From the NCBI RefSeq assembly GCF_900101475.1, contig NZ_FMZV01000019.1, forward strand, positions 25,593 to 89,592: DNA of 64,000 bases. The letters are read 5' to 3'. The position numbers and the translations under genes were made by a program. The number at the start of each line of letters is the position of its first letter. The stretch's first letter is position 1. Source of the stretch: Ruegeria marina (GTDB taxonomy: Bacteria; Pseudomonadota; Alphaproteobacteria; Rhodobacterales; Rhodobacteraceae). This document shows positions 17,147 to 24,867 of this stretch, one piece after another. Under the pieces are notes generated by a model that was given only the letters and a program-made list of their open reading frames with translations, made no database searches and was not told the DNA's origin.

Positions 17147-18109
17147 ATGCAATTGCCACTGCCACTGGCCGAACCCGACCGGATCAACGGCAAGCCAGCG
17201 TTCAAAGTTCTCTTTGAGCTCGTTTTTTATCACGATGCGCTGACGATTGGCGAGTTCGATGCCTTGCTGGACATGTGGCGCGAAATCTGCCCGCCGGACC
17301 GCCTGACGTTGTTCACCATATCCGAATTGGATTTCTGGTCGCGACTGGACAGTCCGGTACTTACCGAATCTGCCCGTGCGGCGGCTGAAGGGCGTTTGAC
17401 CTGGCCAATGTTCGAAGCCACGCGGCGCCGGATCCAGATGGGCCGGGCCTTGAAGGCACAGATCTGGGATGGCCTGAAAATCGATCAGGCGCCTGGAACC
17501 TGGTCGATGGAGCTAAGGCGACTTCATCGGCGCGACACCGGATTGCATGGCTATGTGCGCATGCTTTTTCCGATCGATACAGCGCCGGATCTGCTGATTG
17601 ATGTCGCTTGCCGTCTTGGTGATCTGCTCCCCGCTCATTCTGGTCATGGTGGCCTGGTGTTCACATATGAACCGGACCTTCGGTTCGAGGCTTTCCGTTA
17701 CATCCATGCTGCAGCGCGACGGTTTCACGGAATTGATGTCGAAGCGCTCAAGACAACGCTCACCTTGATGCGAACAGGTGTGAAATCGCCGTGTTGGCTG
17801 AATTTCCTGGGAGGGGAACCGGACAAGGAAATCGCGTCCGGCCTGCGTAGCCAGGAAGGTGTGCGTATGTTCGATCTCGCGCATGGCACACTGTATGCGC
17901 TAGGTGACGCGCCAGCGATACTTGACGTGAACAGGCCGCCGGTTCCGTTGCAACCATACCAGGCTCTGGCAGAGGTATTGGCCGGGCGACTGATCTCGGA
18001 TATCGGAGAATTCAACGGTGGGGGTTGGCTGGAAAACATGGGCAGTGCGGACGAATGGCTAAGCCGCTTTCATCCGGGCTCGAGTTGGGGGCCAAGAGAA
18101 CAGCGCTGA
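17147..18109 (+). CDS. DUF3396-like (type VI immunity family) protein
   Basis: A 320-residue cytoplasmic protein with no signal peptide or membrane helix. Features such as 'LFELVFYHD' near the start, 'SGHGGLVFTYEPDLRFEA' mid-protein and 'PCWLNFLGGEPDKEI' are typical of DUF3396, a family found beside T6SS effectors. It starts 3 nt after the SMI1-type gene, so both are made from the effector transcript. It could be a second immunity protein for the same toxin or an orphan immunity protein kept against another strain's toxin. Confidence 0.65.
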   Translation: MQLPLPLAEPDRINGKPAFKVLFELVFYHDALTIGEFDALLDMWREICPPDRLTLFTISELDFWSRLDSPVLTESARAAAEGRLTWPMFEATRRRIQMGRALKAQIWDGLKIDQAPGTWSMELRRLHRRDTGLHGYVRMLFPIDTAPDLLIDVACRLGDLLPAHSGHGGLVFTYEPDLRFEAFRYIHAAARRFHGIDVEALKTTLTLMRTGVKSPCWLNFLGGEPDKEIASGLRSQEGVRMFDLAHGTLYALGDAPAILDVNRPPVPLQPYQALAEVLAGRLISDIGEFNGGGWLENMGSADEWLSRFHPGSSWGPREQR

Positions 18110-18117
18110 CCACGTGT

Positions 18118-19179
18118 TCAAGGTGTTCGATCGGTCTTGAGACCAGCTACACGAAGATATTCCAGAACTCTTCCCGCCACCGGTAGAACCTCCATCTCGT
18201 CTCCGAACGCCGCGACAAACGCCTGGCCGTGGTCATTGGGTTCGAGAGAGGTCAGATCGTCCCAATCCGTTCTGGCCTGTGGAAACAGGTCCAGAAAGGC
18301 GCAGCCGGCGGCGTCGGCCAGGGCCGGGTCGCGCATCTTCTCGACCAGCCAGGGCGCAATGGACTTGTCGCCCAGCATCCCGGCCCCGCGAACCGCGACA
18401 GGTGCCGTATCGGCATTTTCGAGCAAGGCTGTAAACCACGCCCGGATGTCTGCCGCAGGGCTGACCCGAACCAGCATGCGCAGGCTTTCCACCCTGTTCA
18501 CGCCCGCTAGGACGGCACGGCGCAGGGCTGTTGTCAGGCTGTCGTCGGCCTCGGCGCCAAGTTCCAGCAGGGCAGAGACAGCTGCAAGTTCCAGTTCCCG
18601 CCGTTGTTCATCGAGTATTCTTCGCAAGTGCGGAATGACGTCACGGCGTCCGCTGCGCGCGGCAGCGGTACAAGCCGCTTGCCTGACATCGTCATCCGGG
18701 TCGAACAACAGACGCTCCAGCCGGGCACCGGGGTCGGCATGGCGGTCGGCAAAGGCGCACACAGCGAGCCAGCGCAGGCTTGCTTCTGGTGCGTCGAGCC
18801 ACTCCCGCACATGTGCTGCGGCCAGTTCGGGTGCGATCCAGGCCACCGCTCCACGCAGGCCAACGCGGCCATCGTCATTCAGCGCGAGGCCCATTACCTG
18901 CCGGAGCCGGCGCGCATCCGACTGTTCGAAAGCCAGCGTGGCGGCGGCGAAGGCTTCGCCGCGCTCCGAATAAGTTTCCAGCTGATCGATCAGAAAGGGC
19001 CATGCCTGCTTGCCGGCAATGCGCAGCCCGTCGAGATGCGCTTCGGTCTCGGCGCGGCGCTTTTCGACCACGGCTTCGTCGAAGGGGTCCGCCAGAGTGG
19101 CCAGGCTGAACTGCGCCCAGGCAAAGGCCGCGCCTTCGGCATGGGCGCGGACAACATCTTCGACGATCCGGCCATCCAC
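18118..19179 (-). CDS. HEAT-repeat T6SS-associated protein (TIGR02270-like)
   Basis: A 353-residue protein made largely of short alpha-helical repeats; 'DPDDDVRQAACTAAARSGR' and neighbouring helices are recognisable HEAT-type units. It resembles the TIGR02270 family, found in T6SS loci without a defined role. No enzyme motif, signal peptide or membrane helix is visible, so a protein-binding scaffold is likely. It is transcribed opposite to the surrounding T6SS genes together with the mini-spike gene 9 nt upstream, and is convergent with the immunity gene. Confidence 0.68.
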   Translation of the reverse strand: MDGRIVEDVVRAHAEGAAFAWAQFSLATLADPFDEAVVEKRRAETEAHLDGLRIAGKQAWPFLIDQLETYSERGEAFAAATLAFEQSDARRLRQVMGLALNDDGRVGLRGAVAWIAPELAAAHVREWLDAPEASLRWLAVCAFADRHADPGARLERLLFDPDDDVRQAACTAAARSGRRDVIPHLRRILDEQRRELELAAVSALLELGAEADDSLTTALRRAVLAGVNRVESLRMLVRVSPAADIRAWFTALLENADTAPVAVRGAGMLGDKSIAPWLVEKMRDPALADAAGCAFLDLFPQARTDWDDLTSLEPNDHGQAFVAAFGDEMEVLPVAGRVLEYLRVAGLKTDRTP

Positions 19180-19188
19180 GATGCAACC

Positions 19189-19611
19189 TCAGTTCAGGTG
19201 TATCGAGCCGCCGCGCAGCCGATTGGCTGCGCTGGCCTGAGAGGTGACGTTGGTCCCACGGATCGTGATACGGCCATCCTGTTCCATAATGATGGAGGCT
19301 TTCCCCACCCTGAGTTCAAGCCGTTTGTTCGCCGTGATGCGAACATTTTCGCCATCGCGAATGACAGTCGGTTCCGCCGGTTCGCGTGCCGGGTCCTGAA
19401 TGCGACCCAGGATCAGCGGTCGGGTCAGATCCCCGTCCTCGAACATCAGGGCGACTTCGCATCCCGCATCGGTACCGCTCAACCGGGCAAGGCTGCGGGC
19501 AGCGATGGCATGGTCGCTCGGGTTGCCGGGAAAGACGACGAGGGGCGCGTTGTTCTCAAACCCCAGGAACAAACCAATCGACACCCCGTCGATCTGTCGG
19601 GTTACGGGCAT
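19189..19611 (-). CDS. DUF6484-like small spike protein: OB-fold plus beta-helix tip
   Basis: The start is the ATG at 19611, with GGAG 6 nt upstream; a longer frame upstream lacks support. The 140-residue product reads as an OB-fold ('GCEVALMFEDGDLTRPLILG') followed by a short beta-helical strip ('LELRVGKASIIMEQDG'). Both parts parallel the VgrG in this window ('GQEVIVDFLEGDPDQPIITG' and 'ILIKTGSASILMKKDG'). It therefore looks like a gp5-type spike without the gp27 base. Paired with a HEAT-repeat protein on the minus strand. Possible roles are a spike extension, an effector carrier or an assembly regulator. Confidence 0.62.
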   Translation of the reverse strand: MPVTRQIDGVSIGLFLGFENNAPLVVFPGNPSDHAIAARSLARLSGTDAGCEVALMFEDGDLTRPLILGRIQDPAREPAEPTVIRDGENVRITANKRLELRVGKASIIMEQDGRITIRGTNVTSQASAANRLRGGSIHLN

Positions 19612-19738
19612 GGCAATCTCCACAACAATCGCAGGCAGTATCTCACAGCAACCGCAAATCGCCAAACTCCAAGCAGGGCGACCTTGCAGAGAATCTCTGA
19701 TAGTCTTTCCGGAAATGGGTCTGGAAGGAGTTGGAAGA
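19612..19738. promoter_or_regulatory. Divergent promoter region for the HEAT/mini-spike pair and the ExbB/D module
   Basis: A 127-bp intergenic segment between divergent units. It ends in AAGGAG placed 8 nt before the GTG at 19739. No clear operator was recognised. Confidence 0.4.
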
Positions 19739-20152
19739 GTGATCCGTCAAATCTTTGCCGCGATGCTGCTGGCGCCAACCGCTGGTCTGGCGCAGTTTGC
19801 AGGACCTCTTGTGGTCGAACTGAACAAGCTGGAACCAGGTGAAGGCGACAGTTGCCGGGCATATTTCCTTTTCCGCAACCAGACCGGCATGAGTTTCGAA
19901 GCGCTTGAAATGTCACTGGCGCTGCTGCAATCGGATGGGGTGATTGATCGCCTGGTGACGGTGGACGCGTCGCCCTTGCCGGTGGCGCGAACCACTCTGA
20001 AGCTCTTCGAATTCCCGCAGACTCGCTGCGATGGTCTGGGCGAGATTCTGCTGCACGAGATCGGACGCTGCAAACCGCAGAACCGGGACGAGGCCGATTG
20101 CTTCGAGATCATCGAAATCGACAGCAAGGCATCCGTGCCTCTGGTCAAGTAG
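19739..20152 (+). CDS. Small secreted protein of unknown function, first gene of the ExbB/D module
   Basis: The GTG at 19739, 8 nt after AAGGAG, gives 137 residues beginning with a Sec signal peptide ('MIRQIFAAMLLAPTAGLAQF'). The mature part is mostly beta-like and has four cysteines ('GDSCRAYF', 'TRCDGLGE', 'GRCKPQ', 'ADCFEI') that could form disulfides in the periplasm. I recognise no family. It starts 2 nt ahead of the ExbB-like gene, so it is probably a periplasmic partner of that proton-channel complex. An ATG at 19714 is an alternative start that adds 8 residues. Confidence 0.6.
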   Translation: MIRQIFAAMLLAPTAGLAQFAGPLVVELNKLEPGEGDSCRAYFLFRNQTGMSFEALEMSLALLQSDGVIDRLVTVDASPLPVARTTLKLFEFPQTRCDGLGEILLHEIGRCKPQNRDEADCFEIIEIDSKASVPLVK

Positions 20153-20154
20153 TC

Positions 20155-20769
20155 ATGGGTGATCTGGACATGTCCGGGCTGGGAGTCGCGGGGCCAGTCC
20201 TGGCGTTGCTGGGCATCTTGTCGGTGGCCTCGGTCACGGTGCTGGTTGCGCGTCTTTTGGCATTGTACGGCGCGGTCAAGGGGCAGGCCCAGCGGGACGA
20301 GCAACTCCGGCGTCTGGCGGAGGGCGAAACCACCTCCACAGCTGGCACCGGCGCTGCCGATCGGGTGCTTTCGCTGGCCTGCGATCTGGTTGCCGAGGGC
20401 GTGCCTCACGATGTCCTGGCGGCGCAAGTGGAACATAGAGGCAATGCAGAGGCGCAGCAGTTCTACCGTGGGGTCCGGTTTCTGGAACTGGCCGGGATGA
20501 TAGCGCCGCTTCTGGGGCTTCTAGGCACCGTTCTTGGCATGATCCAGTCGTTTCGTTCCCTGGAGTTGGCCGAAGGCGCAGCCAATGCCTCGATACTTGC
20601 TGGCGGAATCTGGCAGGCGCTGCTGACCACAGCGGCCGGACTGGTGGTGGCGATCCCTGCTCTTGTCGGCGCGGCGCTTCTCTCCGCGCGGGCCGATGCT
20701 GCCGCAGCGGAAGTTGAACGCACCATGGTCGGCGCCATGGCCGCCGTGCGCAGGCGGACGGGCGGATGA
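20155..20769 (+). CDS. MotA/TolQ/ExbB-type proton channel protein
   Basis: A 204-residue inner-membrane protein with three hydrophobic helices, near residues 10-31, 107-130 and 143-168. 'GMIAPLLGLLGTVLGMIQSF' is the hallmark of the MotA/TolQ/ExbB family. With ExbD-like partners it forms a channel that converts the proton motive force into mechanical work in the periplasm. Its stop overlaps the next start by ATGA. Its place inside a T6SS cluster is unusual: canonical T6SS assemblies are not known to need an ExbB-type motor. Confidence 0.88.
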   Translation: MGDLDMSGLGVAGPVLALLGILSVASVTVLVARLLALYGAVKGQAQRDEQLRRLAEGETTSTAGTGAADRVLSLACDLVAEGVPHDVLAAQVEHRGNAEAQQFYRGVRFLELAGMIAPLLGLLGTVLGMIQSFRSLELAEGAANASILAGGIWQALLTTAAGLVVAIPALVGAALLSARADAAAAEVERTMVGAMAAVRRRTGG

Positions 20770-21173
20770 AGCCGGTTCGTCGCAACGGAACCCTGCCCAG
20801 GGTCACGCTGGTTCCGCTGATCGACGTGCTGTTCATCCTGCTTTTCTATTTCATGGTCACGTCGGTCTATCTCGATCTTGACATGATTCCGGTGTCGAAA
20901 GTCTCGGATTTGCCCCCGCCCGTTGCCGTCGGGCAGTCGGAGGCTCCGTTGATGCTGCGGCTGACACCAGTTGGAAATGTCGTGGTGCAGGGCCAGACGC
21001 TGCGGCCTGACGAACTGACCGAATGGTTGCAAAAGGACGATCGAGCGGTGCGGCCCGTGCTTGTCCTGCCCTCCGGGCAAGCGCCGGTCCAGGCGTTGGC
21101 AAGCGTCATGGATGAGCTTGCCCGGGCCGGTGTCACGCGGACTCGTCTCATTCGCATCGAAGGTCATCCATGA
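20766..21173 (+). CDS. ExbD/TolR-type protein, copy 1
   Basis: A 135-residue protein with one N-terminal transmembrane helix (about 16-36, 'LIDVLFILLFYFMV'), including the family's conserved membrane aspartate, followed by a periplasmic domain. ExbD/TolR proteins pair with ExbB/TolQ and relay proton-driven motion to a TonB/TolA-like protein. Both ends overlap neighbouring genes by ATGA, so stoichiometric coupled translation is expected. Confidence 0.87.
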   Translation: MKPVRRNGTLPRVTLVPLIDVLFILLFYFMVTSVYLDLDMIPVSKVSDLPPPVAVGQSEAPLMLRLTPVGNVVVQGQTLRPDELTEWLQKDDRAVRPVLVLPSGQAPVQALASVMDELARAGVTRTRLIRIEGHP

Positions 21174-21574
21174 AACTGCGTCGCCGAGCCCGGACCACCC
21201 GCGCTGAGCCGGTGGTGGCCCTGATCGATGTCGTCTTTTTTCTGCTGGTCTTCTTCATGCTGGTGGCACGGCTTGATGCAACGGCGCCGTTTCAGGTGAC
21301 GCCACCGGTTGCGGGATCCGGCCGGGACATGCCGGGTGGAGGTGTAACCATTTCGGTGGCGCGGGATGGTGCCCTGGCCGTGAACGGTCGTCCGGCCGGA
21401 CCCGACTGGATGGACCGGGTCAGATACGCGGCCGCGGCCGATCAGGTCGATCTCATCCGGGTCAATGCCGATGCGGGTACGCCGTTGCGGCATGTCTTGC
21501 CGCTGTTTTCGGCGCTCGAGGCGGCACAACTGGCCGAGGTCGTGCTGGTCGTGACACCGGAGCCTGTCCGGTGA
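21170..21574 (+). CDS. ExbD/TolR-type protein, copy 2
   Basis: A 134-residue protein with the same plan as the preceding gene: a basic N-terminus, the helix 'LIDVVFFLLVFFMLVA' with the conserved aspartate, and a small periplasmic domain. Two consecutive but divergent ExbD copies suggest a heterodimer in the channel, as seen in some gliding and TonB systems. The last bases overlap the GTG of the TonB-like gene. Confidence 0.87.
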   Translation: MKLRRRARTTRAEPVVALIDVVFFLLVFFMLVARLDATAPFQVTPPVAGSGRDMPGGGVTISVARDGALAVNGRPAGPDWMDRVRYAAAADQVDLIRVNADAGTPLRHVLPLFSALEAAQLAEVVLVVTPEPVR

Positions 21575-23088
21575 CCCGGCTCACTCAGGTCGCGGCAGGA
21601 GGCGCGGCATCGCTGCTGCTGCATGGCGGTTTTCTGCTGGCAGTCGTTGCGCTGCTGTCGCCGCGTCCAATACCGCAGCAGGATGTCGGTCCTGCCGAGT
21701 TGACCATGGCGGTGCTGCGGGTGCCCCAGGTTCAGGGAAAATCGGCCACGCCCGACGCATCCGATGCACCCGAGGCTGAAGCCGGCAGCCGGCAAGCAAC
21801 CGCGACCGGCATCCCGACCGGGTTGGCGCGACCGGTTTTTCCTGACGGCATGGTTCTGTCGCCCGCGCCCCCGCATTCCGTGTCCGCCGCCGCGGTTGCC
21901 GAGGTCGCAGTGGAAACAGTGACGCAATTGACGGCAAGGCATGCGCCGTTGCCTTCAGTGACGAGCGAGGCGCCTCTTGCTCGGCCTGCCTCGGTCCCGG
22001 TTCAGAACGCCGCATTGGCGCAACCAGTGGCAGATGATCTGGGTGCGGTGCTGCCATCCATGGTGCAAATCGGGCAAGCCACCCCTGCGGCGGATCCGGT
22101 TCACGCACACCGGGAGATGGCCGAGACCATTCCAGGTTCGCGTCCGGTTGCGATCCCGCTCGACAGTTTGCCGGCCCCCCCGCTGGCCCTGTTGCCAGGC
22201 GCGGCGCCGAACGGCGAGAAAGTGAAGGAAGCGGTCCCTGCGGTGCGGCTGGCTCTGCCGTCGGACCCACCCCAGGTGCACTTGTCGGCTGCTTTCGACT
22301 GGAGCGCGGTTGGCCTTCCGGAGCTGGATGCTGCCGGGCTTCTGGCTGTGGAGGCCTTTCTGGCACCGTCAGATGCAACCGGCGTGCGCGACGGGATCCG
22401 GGCTGCAATGGCCGGAGTTGACTGTGCCCGCCTGCGCACCGAGTTCGATCCTGAAAGCGGACGAATCCGCCTTCTTGGTCACGTGCCCGAAGAAGCCGCG
22501 CGTGCGCCAGCAATGGCGGCGCTGCGGACGCAACTCGGCGCGGTGCTGCCCGTCGAGGATGGATTGCGTATTCTGCCGCGTCCGCAATGCAACGTGCTGG
22601 GCCAGATTGCGGCGACCGGCCTGGCCCAGTCGGAAGAGCAGTATACTGATGCGGCGATGATCGGGGCACAGGGTTTCGCGCGCGAATACGCCTTTTCAGA
22701 AGGCGATCTGCTGCGGATCGACCTGACCGCACCTGATTATGACGCGTATATTTACGTCGATTATTACGATGCTGCGGGACAGGTCCTGCATCTTGCTCCT
22801 TCGCTGGCGACTCCTCGAAAATATCAGGCCGGAACGGTGTTCTCCCTACCCGCGGCCGAGGCGGGGCAAACGCCTTTGAAACTGGAGATCGCGCCGCCTT
22901 TCGGGCAGGACATCGCTGTGACTATTGCGGTCAGCGCGCCGCTTTACACGGATCCGCGGCCCGTCGTGGAACCTGCGGCGGACTATCTCGTTTTCCTGCA
23001 AAACGCACTCGAACGACTGTCGTCGTCGCCGGATTTCCAAGGTGAATGGGCCTATCTTTTCGTGGCAACCGGTCCTCAAAAACCATGA
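21571..23088 (+). CDS. TonB-like periplasm-spanning protein with C-terminal BON-like/DUF4384 module
   Basis: A 505-residue protein starting at a GTG that overlaps the exbD stop. It has one N-terminal transmembrane helix (about 8-30), then about 230 residues rich in Pro and Ala, as in TonB/TolA linkers. A BON-like segment with two cysteines ('DCARL', 'PQCNV') follows, and a DUF4384-like beta domain ('YDAYIYVDYYDAAGQVLHLAP') ends the protein. It is the plausible moving arm driven by the ExbB/D proteins. Its C-terminal module resembles the periplasmic end of the PpkA-type kinase at 8583-10676, so both may contact the same envelope partner. Confidence 0.72.
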   Translation: MTRLTQVAAGGAASLLLHGGFLLAVVALLSPRPIPQQDVGPAELTMAVLRVPQVQGKSATPDASDAPEAEAGSRQATATGIPTGLARPVFPDGMVLSPAPPHSVSAAAVAEVAVETVTQLTARHAPLPSVTSEAPLARPASVPVQNAALAQPVADDLGAVLPSMVQIGQATPAADPVHAHREMAETIPGSRPVAIPLDSLPAPPLALLPGAAPNGEKVKEAVPAVRLALPSDPPQVHLSAAFDWSAVGLPELDAAGLLAVEAFLAPSDATGVRDGIRAAMAGVDCARLRTEFDPESGRIRLLGHVPEEAARAPAMAALRTQLGAVLPVEDGLRILPRPQCNVLGQIAATGLAQSEEQYTDAAMIGAQGFAREYAFSEGDLLRIDLTAPDYDAYIYVDYYDAAGQVLHLAPSLATPRKYQAGTVFSLPAAEAGQTPLKLEIAPPFGQDIAVTIAVSAPLYTDPRPVVEPAADYLVFLQNALERLSSSPDFQGEWAYLFVATGPQKP

Positions 23089-23098
23089 ATGTTGCAAG

Positions 23099-23146
23099 AA
23101 TCAATATCATCTGAAAAACTACACGCATTGATTTTGTTTTATTTTT
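23099..23146 (+). terminator. AT-rich hairpin with T-tract between the TonB-like gene and tssA
   Basis: The repeat AATCAAT (23099-23105) and ATTGATT (23127-23133) can form a weak 7-bp stem ahead of a run reading TTTTGTTTTATTTTT. The whole 74-bp spacer is far richer in A/T than its surroundings. It may be a weak terminator or attenuator and could also include a promoter for tssA-tssBC. Confidence 0.4.
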
Positions 23147-23162
23147 GCGAGGGTTGGTCGAT

Positions 23163-24302
23163 ATGGATTTTGGCGCCCTGCTCGCGGGACCGGAGGGGGA
23201 GAACCCCGCCGGAATCGAGCTGAGGAACGAGCCAGCATTTCACGCAATCGAGCGGCTTTTGCAGCCTGCCGCCCGATCCGAACGCTTGAACCCTGATGGT
23301 TCGGTCAACGAAAGTGCTTCGCAGGTCGATTGGCAAGACGTGTGGGATCAGGTGATCGAGCTGGCCGGACAAGGGCGGGACCTGCGGCTGTCGGTGATTG
23401 CAACACGCGCAGCGGCCAATCTTGACGGGTTCGGCGGGCTCGCCCAGGGATTTGACATGTTGGCCGAGACAATCCGGCAACACTGGGATGCACTTCACCC
23501 GGCATTGAGAGACAGGGACGATCTGAAGGCCGCCGCGCTTCCACGTCTGAATGCGCTGCGTCAACTGGAAAATGACGACAATGGCCTGCTCGGAGATCTG
23601 AAATTCAACATCGTACTCAATCCGAGGGGGATCGGGCCGGTGACGGGCCGCGAACTGTCCGAGGGACTGTTGAGTGATTTCGATGTCCTGAACCGGGCTG
23701 CATCCGGTTTGAGCCAGGCCGAAAAGGATGCCATCGTCGCGGCGCACGGCGCACGCCGCAATCGCGTCACTGCCGCAGTCCGTGCTCTGGCCGCTGAAGA
23801 CGCCGAGCGGGCCGCAGAGTTGGTGGCTGATTTGTCCGCCGCGCTTGCAGGTATATCGGCCATTTCAGCGGCCCTTGGCGAAAAGGCCAACGGGGCCGGA
23901 GATCTGGGTTTTGCCCTGCCGGAACTGGCGGATTTCCTGGAACGCAGCAAGGCTGCGATCAATGCCGGAATCGCCCATGCAGCGGGCAACGATGTGGCCC
24001 CTGTCCAGGAGGCGGGAGCCGAACCTGCTCCCGCGCCCACGTCGACCGGAGGCGCGCCGGCGCCGCGCGCAACTTCCGGGGTGCCTGGCAGCATCAGCTC
24101 GCGGGCAGATGTCGAAAAGAGCCTCGATGCGATCATCGGGTTCTATGAACGTACCGAACCGTCCAGTCCGATTCCGCATCTGGCCCGTCGTCTGCGCCGA
24201 ATGGTGGCGATGGATTTTGTGCAGTTGATGGAAGAAGTCGCGCCTTCCGGGCTGAAGGAATTCCGGATGGTCGCCGGCATGGAAGAGCCGAAGAAGAAGT
24301 AA
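23163..24302 (+). CDS. tssA: T6SS baseplate/sheath-cap protein TssA
   Basis: The ATG at 23163 follows GAGGG; an alternative TTG lies at 23145. The 379-residue protein has an ImpA_N-type domain at its start ('GENPAGIELRNEPAF' with 'DVWDQVIELAGQGRDLRLSV'), an Ala/Pro linker near residues 275-315 and a C-terminal helical domain. TssA proteins organise the baseplate and sheath tip during assembly. It heads the main structural operon and is followed 24 nt later by tssB. Confidence 0.9.
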   Translation: MDFGALLAGPEGENPAGIELRNEPAFHAIERLLQPAARSERLNPDGSVNESASQVDWQDVWDQVIELAGQGRDLRLSVIATRAAANLDGFGGLAQGFDMLAETIRQHWDALHPALRDRDDLKAAALPRLNALRQLENDDNGLLGDLKFNIVLNPRGIGPVTGRELSEGLLSDFDVLNRAASGLSQAEKDAIVAAHGARRNRVTAAVRALAAEDAERAAELVADLSAALAGISAISAALGEKANGAGDLGFALPELADFLERSKAAINAGIAHAAGNDVAPVQEAGAEPAPAPTSTGGAPAPRATSGVPGSISSRADVEKSLDAIIGFYERTEPSSPIPHLARRLRRMVAMDFVQLMEEVAPSGLKEFRMVAGMEEPKKK

Positions 24303-24326
24303 GGGAAGTCAGGAGAGGTCACGAGA

Positions 24327-24866
24327 ATGAGCGAAAGCAAGCAGAAGGTCATCGAACGCAATCGCGCCCCCAGGGTGCAGATTGCCTACGATGTCGAACA
24401 TTATGGTAGCCCGACGACGATCGAGCTTCCGTTTGTCATGGGGGTCATGGCTGACCTTGCTGGCGCATCCGAGACGCGCGAAGCCAAGAAGGCGGTCGTA
24501 GACCGGGCTTTTGTCGAAACCGACGCCGGGCGCTTCAACAAGTTCATGGAGGCGCTGGCTCCGCGGGTAAAGGCGCGGGTCCCGAACAAGCTGCCCGCCG
24601 CAGAAGGGGAAGAGGCGGACGAGGAGATGTTCGTTGACCTGACTTTCAAGAGCATGAGCGATTTCGCACCGGACAAGGTTGCCGAGCAGGTTCCTGCGCT
24701 TTCGGAACTGCTGAAGATGCGTCGACAGCTCGAAGAATTGCTGAGCTACATGGACGGCAAGGTCGATGCGGAAAAACGCATCGCGCAACTGCTGAACAAC
24801 GAACCGCTCCTGGCCCAGGTCGCCGAAGAAGCGGTCAAGACCAATGCTGGCGGAAGCGAGGACTGA
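24327..24866 (+). CDS. tssB: T6SS contractile sheath small subunit TssB
   Basis: A 179-residue protein with family features 'RAPRVQIAYDVEHYGSPTTI' near the N-terminus and 'LPFVMGVMADL'. TssB and TssC form the helical sheath whose contraction fires the Hcp tube. It starts after an AGGAGAGG region and is followed directly by tssC, 1 nt between stop and start. The length is normal for the family. Confidence 0.95.
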   Translation: MSESKQKVIERNRAPRVQIAYDVEHYGSPTTIELPFVMGVMADLAGASETREAKKAVVDRAFVETDAGRFNKFMEALAPRVKARVPNKLPAAEGEEADEEMFVDLTFKSMSDFAPDKVAEQVPALSELLKMRRQLEELLSYMDGKVDAEKRIAQLLNNEPLLAQVAEEAVKTNAGGSED

Positions 24867-24867
24867 T

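Noticed and set aside
13552..18109. Effector island considered as a recently inserted mobile element
   Set aside because: No transposase, integrase, flanking direct repeats or tRNA target was found; variation of effector cassettes by recombination is a simpler explanation.
18604..19842. Plus-strand open frame (412 codons) across the HEAT and mini-spike genes
   Set aside because: It crosses two genes with recognisable folds on the other strand and a promoter region, and shows no coherent domain.
23305..23544. Small minus-strand frames inside tssA and neighbouring tss genes as possible hidden genes
   Set aside because: All are shadows of core T6SS genes and lack ribosome sites or family features.
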